Made by a program: the position numbers and the translations under genes
The notes under the pieces: generated by a model
What the model was told of the DNA's origin: nothing
The model's database searches: none
What the model saw: only the letters and a program-made list of their open reading frames with translations
In this document: piece by piece, positions 50,101-56,100 of the stretch
Layout of the letters: the number at the start of each line of letters is the position of its first letter
Numbering within the stretch: the stretch's first letter is position 1
Assembly: GCF_042477335.2 (NCBI RefSeq)
Contig: NC_091255.1
Span: 21,678,501 to 21,742,500, forward strand
Origin: Ovis canadensis
Lineage: Eukaryota > Chordata > Mammalia > Artiodactyla > Bovidae
DNA length: 64,000 nt
Reading direction: 5' to 3'

Positions 50101-53100
50101 TGTTGGATGTTTTCACAATTCTTGGTTATGTTACATGTGAGAGTCAAATTATGACTTGCTTGTTGGGGGCAAGCAGCCATAAATGTTATGGACTGCTTTG
50201 CAGCTGCTTCTCTGCATGGTTCTTGATCTCCTATTTTAGATCATGGACACGTGGTACCTGGAGGAAGTAAGGGACAGGTACTTGTTTTTCCTGTTCTTAT
50301 AATTATTTTTTATTGTGGCAAAAAGATACATAGCATGAAAATTACCATTCTAAGTGTACAGTGCAATAGTGTTAAGTATATTTACACTGTTATACATCCA
50401 ATCGCCAGAACTTTTTGATTTTTGTGAAATTAAAACCCTGTACCCAGTAAACAACAATTCTCCATTTCTCTCTCCCTCCAACCCTTGACATGCACCATTC
50501 TCCTCTCTGTTTTTATGAATTAGACTACTCTAGATACCTTGTATAAGTGGGATGATACAGTATTTGTCCTTCTGTGACTGACTTATTTCACTTCGCACAG
50601 TATCCTCAAGGCTCATCCATGTTGTGGCGTGTGACAGAATTCCCCTCCTTTTTAAGGCTGAATAACATTCCGTTGTTCTTTCAGACTAGGCCCTCTGTGT
50701 AGAGATAGACTGGGGAGGTAGAGTTATTTTTACTTCAGCCTTAGGAATTAGTTAAGTATTTCTAAAAATTGGGGTAAAATATATATGGCATAAAATTGAC
50801 TGTTTTTAACCATTTTAAAGAGTACAGCTCAGTCGCCAGTACGTTCACCTTGTCCTGCCACCATCCTCACTACTGCCCGTTCCGGAAGCTTTTTCCCCAT
50901 CCCAAGCTGAAACTTTGTACGCATTAAACAGTGAACCCCCATCCCCGCCTCTCCCCAGCCACTCTTCGGTTTTCGTCTGTGAGTGTGCCTGTAGTTTTAC
51001 ATTCCTCCTATAAGCGTAATCACACAATATATGTTCGTTTGCAACTGGCTTATTTTGCATAGCCTAATATTTTCAAGATTTAGTCTGGGGAATTTTGAGG
51101 ACCACTTTGCAGATGCAAAATTGATTTGTGGTTTCACTTTGGAGAACATGGGCTGTCTTAACAAATAGCTGTTTCTAGAAAAGGAGGAAAAACAGTGGTT
51201 CATACTTGCATAGAATTGGGATGAGATGAGATTTCGGTTTTCATGGGCTTCCTTACAAGTGTTAGTGTCTCTCCCATTTTCTTAAGTTTCTTGCTGTAAC
51301 ATACTTTCAGAACCTTAGCTGTTATGGGCTCTCTGTTTATAATTCTCAGCTATTTTCATAGGTGCTCACTGACGGTAACATAGTGTTTGTAGTTGCCATT
51401 TTATTCTTTGCTTTCCTCTCTATTGTAATTATTTTCCGTACACACACACACACTTTTGCATTATTCCAGTTACACGCTTACCTCGTGCATGTGTGCTACG
51501 TTGCTTCAGTCGTGTCCGACTCTTTGAGGCCCCATGGACTGTAGCTGCCAGGCTCCGCTGTCCATGGGATCCTCTAGGCAAGAATGCTGGAGTGGGTTGC
51601 CATTTCCTCCCCCAGGAAAAGCTTCCTGATCCAGGGATAGAACTGGTATCTCCTGTGTCTCCTGCATTGAAGGCAGATTCTTTACTGGCTGAGCCATCTG
51701 GGAAGTTGCACGCGTAGTACATTTAGACTTTAAAGTAATTCTTGTCTTTGAAATTGTTATGTCTAGGACTTCTCTGGTGATCCAGTGGCTAAGACTCTGT
51801 CCTTCCAATGCAGAGGGTGCAGGTTTGATGCCTGCTCAGGGAACTCATATCATACCTGCTGTGTGATGTGACCTAAAAAAGAAAAAATTGTTATGTCTTT
51901 ATTCTTTTTTTTCTTCTTGCCTACTTCTCATCTATTTATACTTAATCCGTTTCCCCAAAACTATCAGAGGAATAATTCTGTATTATTTTTTCTTCTTGAG
52001 AATAATTTTTTATCATTATATTTGGTGGAAAGTTTTGTTAAGATTCAGAGAACGGGTTGAGAATCTTGGGTTGGAACAAAAGGCATTTTGGATTTCTTCA
52101 GAGATTGCAGGTCCTCCCAAGTGATATGGATACGTACGGATTATAAAAGGATTAGAATGTGGAGTTTATAAATGATTAATGATCAAGGATCTTATGCTAC
52201 TTATAAACAGGGAAGTTGTATTTATATAGTCTTATATGCAGGTTATTGGAGGAATGCAAAGTAGCTGTTAGGTCACTGAGTTCCTTCTGACCAATCCAGG
52301 GGGGCTTTCTCAGGTAAGCTCTTAGCCTTACAGTGAAATGGGATGCTACAGCATGATCTGTTTGGAGAACTGGTCTGAGTCATGTGTTGGTGTCCCAGTG
52401 ATAAAATAGGTTGGGATGCAAAATAGGGAGGAAGTTACTCAGGCTGGACAAAGTAGAAGCAGAAGAGTTAGAATCAAATTTATAAAGATCAGATAAACGG
52501 AAGTTTGTGTGAGCTGGTTAGTCTGGAATGTGAAACAGAAATGAATGTGCTACTGCTGCTGCTGCTTAGTTGCTTCAGTCGTCTCCTACTCTGTGGACCC
52601 TGCGAACTGCAGCCCACCAGGCTCCTCTGTCCATGGGATTCTGCAGGCAAGAATACTAGAGTGGGTTGCCATGCCCTCCTCCAGGGGAGCTTCCTGACCC
52701 AGGGATCGAACCCGGGTCTCCTGCATTGCAGGCACATTCTTTACCGATGAGCCACGAAATGAATGAATGAAATGAAGCCCAAGAAATGAATGTAGGGTCT
52801 GCTAAGTGCGAGTCAGGACGCTTGAAAGATTAAGTTTCCTTAAGGGGAAGAGGGAAAGACTGATAGAAGCACAGCCAGGAACAAATGGACAGCTCTTAGT
52901 GATAATCTGTGTGGAAAACACAGGGTTTAGCCACTGATCGAATATACTGAATACCGGCACCAAAATGTCAGTGATCGCCTATGAAAATTAAACAGAGATG
53001 TTTCTGACATGGTGTGTTTGAGGGAGTGATGGAGCATCCAAGTGGAGATTTTCTTAGTTGCTGGAAATGTGAGAGTTTGATTATAAAGAGATGTCTGGGT

Positions 53101-56100
53101 GCTATCAAAACATAACTAGTAATTATCAGTGTCTAGTTAGCCTCTTTAGTAGGATTAGTAGGATTATGCTGATAAGGAACGTAAGAGTTCCTTTCTCAGA
53201 GAGCCAGTTCTTATTCTGAAAGCTCTTGGTCATAGACGTTACATTTGATCCCGACCAGCTTTATTACGAACACATCTTGTTGGTTGTGAGGAGAACCGGG
53301 TGAGAACATGCGCCCGATGAGCAGATTTCCAACAGACGATTCAGTACACTGGACGCCCCAGAGCCTGGGGTTCCACATCTCTGCATCTAGCCAACTTTGA
53401 ACCAACGATATTTGGAAAGAAAAAAAAATGTCAGAAAGTTCCAAAAATTTGCAGCACTCTGACAACCATTTCCACAGTGTTTGTATCATATTCATAACAA
53501 TTTTTGTAGCACTTATATTATACTAGTTGTTATCAGTAATCTAGAGATGATTTGAAGTATGTGTGAGGATATGGGTTATATGCAAATTAGGCCCTTTGAT
53601 ATAAGTAAGGGACCTGAGCATCTGTGAGTTTTTGCTACCCAGGGGGAGAGGCCCTGGAACCAATCTCGTGAGGATACAGAGCGATGACTGTATTGCGAAC
53701 AGGAAGTCATTAACTTGGGTGTGTGTTCGTGAACAGGAACTTTGCATAAGGGTAAACGCTGAGAGATTGAATGAATGAGGTGGCAGCTCACACCAGAGGC
53801 AGAGAAGATTTCTCAGGGAAGGGAGGTGGTGGTGATAGGAATCCTAGGACTAAGTTGTGCTTCTGGGGGGAAAGAGAAGGAATTGCTTAAGGAACCAGTT
53901 GATAAAGAGATAATCCAAGAGGCAACCTGTAGAAAGATAACTGAGAGGGCAGTACCGGAGGAAGAAAATGATTGCTTATGATGACAGACAAGGAAGGGTT
54001 TTGTCAAACTTAGTAAATTTAAGAACTCAGAATTTATTGCAGATGTTTTAAGTTTCTTACACGTTTCCTTGCTTGTTCTCCACAGGGACTCTAGGAGGTA
54101 GGGACTGTTATTATTTCCTTTCAGAAATTCTGTATTTCAGAGAGTTCTTAGGCCCGGCCAGTCCTGTACACCCACCCCCGCCCCAGCCAGTACTACTCAG
54201 GAGGCAGGCGTCAGAGGCATCACCTGCTGTGGGGCACTGTCGGTAATTAACTGTTCTTTTTCTCTGCTTTATTTCCCAGGTCACAAGGCACTTAAAGCAC
54301 TGTTGAGGTCATTGGTGGATCTCCAGGAAGAGTTGCTTTTCCAGTACCCAGACACTAGGTATCTCGTAGATGGGACAAAACCCAAAGCAGAAAGGTAAGG
54401 AGGAATGGAACTATGGAATCGCTGTCTTTTCATCTGAATATTTTCCCACTGTTTACAAAGTCAGGTCCTTCCAGAAGATGTCAGACTTCTTAATGTTAGT
54501 GAACTATTCAATAGAAAGAGCCGTTCACAGTTAATTGGTAGCCAGGATGGCATATGAATTGGGAATTCTCTTTTGGATTTCTGTGTGTAGTTGTGCCTAA
54601 TTGTGTTTGTGCATGCGTGCGTGCTCAGTCGCTAGGTTGTATCCAACTTTTTTGTGACCCCGTGGACTGTAGCCCTCCAGGCTCCTCTGTCCATGGGATT
54701 CTCGAGGCAAGAATACTGGCGTGGGTTGCTATTTCCTCCTCCAGGGGATCTTCCCGACCCAAGGATCAACCTGCGTCTCCTGCATTGCAGGTGGATTCTT
54801 CACCACTGAGCTACCTGGGAAGCCCAGTTACTTTTGTAAGCTTCTGCAAAAAACTTACCTTTGGGGGTAGGGGGCTGCACCTCTTGGCTTGTGGGATCTT
54901 AGTTCCTCGACCAGGGATCAAACCCAGGCAGTGAGAGCACTGAGGCCTAACCACTGGACCACCAGGGAATTCCCCAAACTTGCCTTCTTTTTTAGATCTA
55001 GTGAAATTATTGGTGAAAGCACATTTTTAGTATGAATGCTTAATTGATGTTTATGAAGCCCTTTGTTGCACGTACGTGGAATTGCCAGTTGCAACCATCG
55101 ACTTTTTAGTAAGGGAAGAAGCAGTTATTTTGACGGGTGGAAACATTTTGGAAAATAGCAGAATAAACCTTTTTTTCCCCTTCCTGAAATGATCACATTT
55201 GATGAAGGGTCACCCCCCTCCTTGACCTCTCCCTCTGGCTGAGCTTGCTGCAAGTGGTACCTGCCTGTTGTTTTCTGTTGCGCTTCTCTTCCGCTCCACT
55301 CCTTTCCACTGAGTTAGTTTGAAGGACAGAGGAGAGGAGCTCACATGTAGGAAGCACTTCCTGTGTGTTGGGATCAGCAGTCCACAGAGTGCAGCTGGTT
55401 CTAACTGGAGGCTCTGGTACGTTCTCAGGTGGTTGAGGGCATTGCAGTTTAGCATGGGTTCTGTGGCCTATCGCTTTGAGTTTTCTTTACATTCTGCTCC
55501 TCTTCATTTGGTTCAACTAATACTATTCAGCTTTCCCGAACGATTGGTTACAGAGAGACATATTTCCCTTATTGATTTGGGGATTAAGGTCATAAAAGTA
55601 TGATTATGTGTTTAATTTTTAAAGACCCTCCTATAACAGTATAACAATATAGGCCTGGTTCATGTGCATTTCTGATAATGTTTTTAACAACCTCATTTAC
55701 TTTTATGGTTTTCTTACCTTTTAAAAATATTTTTGAAACCACCTATTTTTATATTTATTTGAAAAAGTACAGAAGATTTTGTTTGACCGCATGAATGCTC
55801 TCTTACAACAAAAAAAGCCATACCCTTTTTTTAAAAAAAAAAATTAATTTATTTGCTGGGCTGCATAGGATCTTTAGTTGCCACACGTGATATCAACTTC
55901 CCTGACCAGGTGTCAAACCCGGGCCCCTGCTTTGGGAGCGCAGTCTCAGCCACTGGGCCACCAGGGAATACTCCTGACTGCACGTGGGACTAGGTTTTAC
56001 CCAGGTAATGTTTATTTACACTGGACTCTTACTGGGTTTTCCAGTGAAGAAGAGATTTCCAGTGACGATGAAGAGCTTGTAGAGGAGGAGAAGAAGAAGC

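Larger units (their letters stand above)
16992..54279 (+). other. AATF: AATF intron 4 (37.3 kb)
   Basis: Phase and protein continuity ([12 protein letters not shown]) show that exon 4 joins directly to the exon at 54280, so no coding exon is missed between. It holds most of the window's SINE, BovB, L1 and DNA-transposon copies, plus repeat-poor patches at about 35.7-36.4 and 47.5-50.2 kb. Stretches not listed separately are A/T-rich sequence in which I recognise nothing. Confidence 0.9.

Noticed and set aside
16992-54279. Possible missed AATF exon in the 37-kb intron 4
   Set aside because: Exon 4 and the exon at 54280 join in phase and give continuous AATF sequence, so none is needed.
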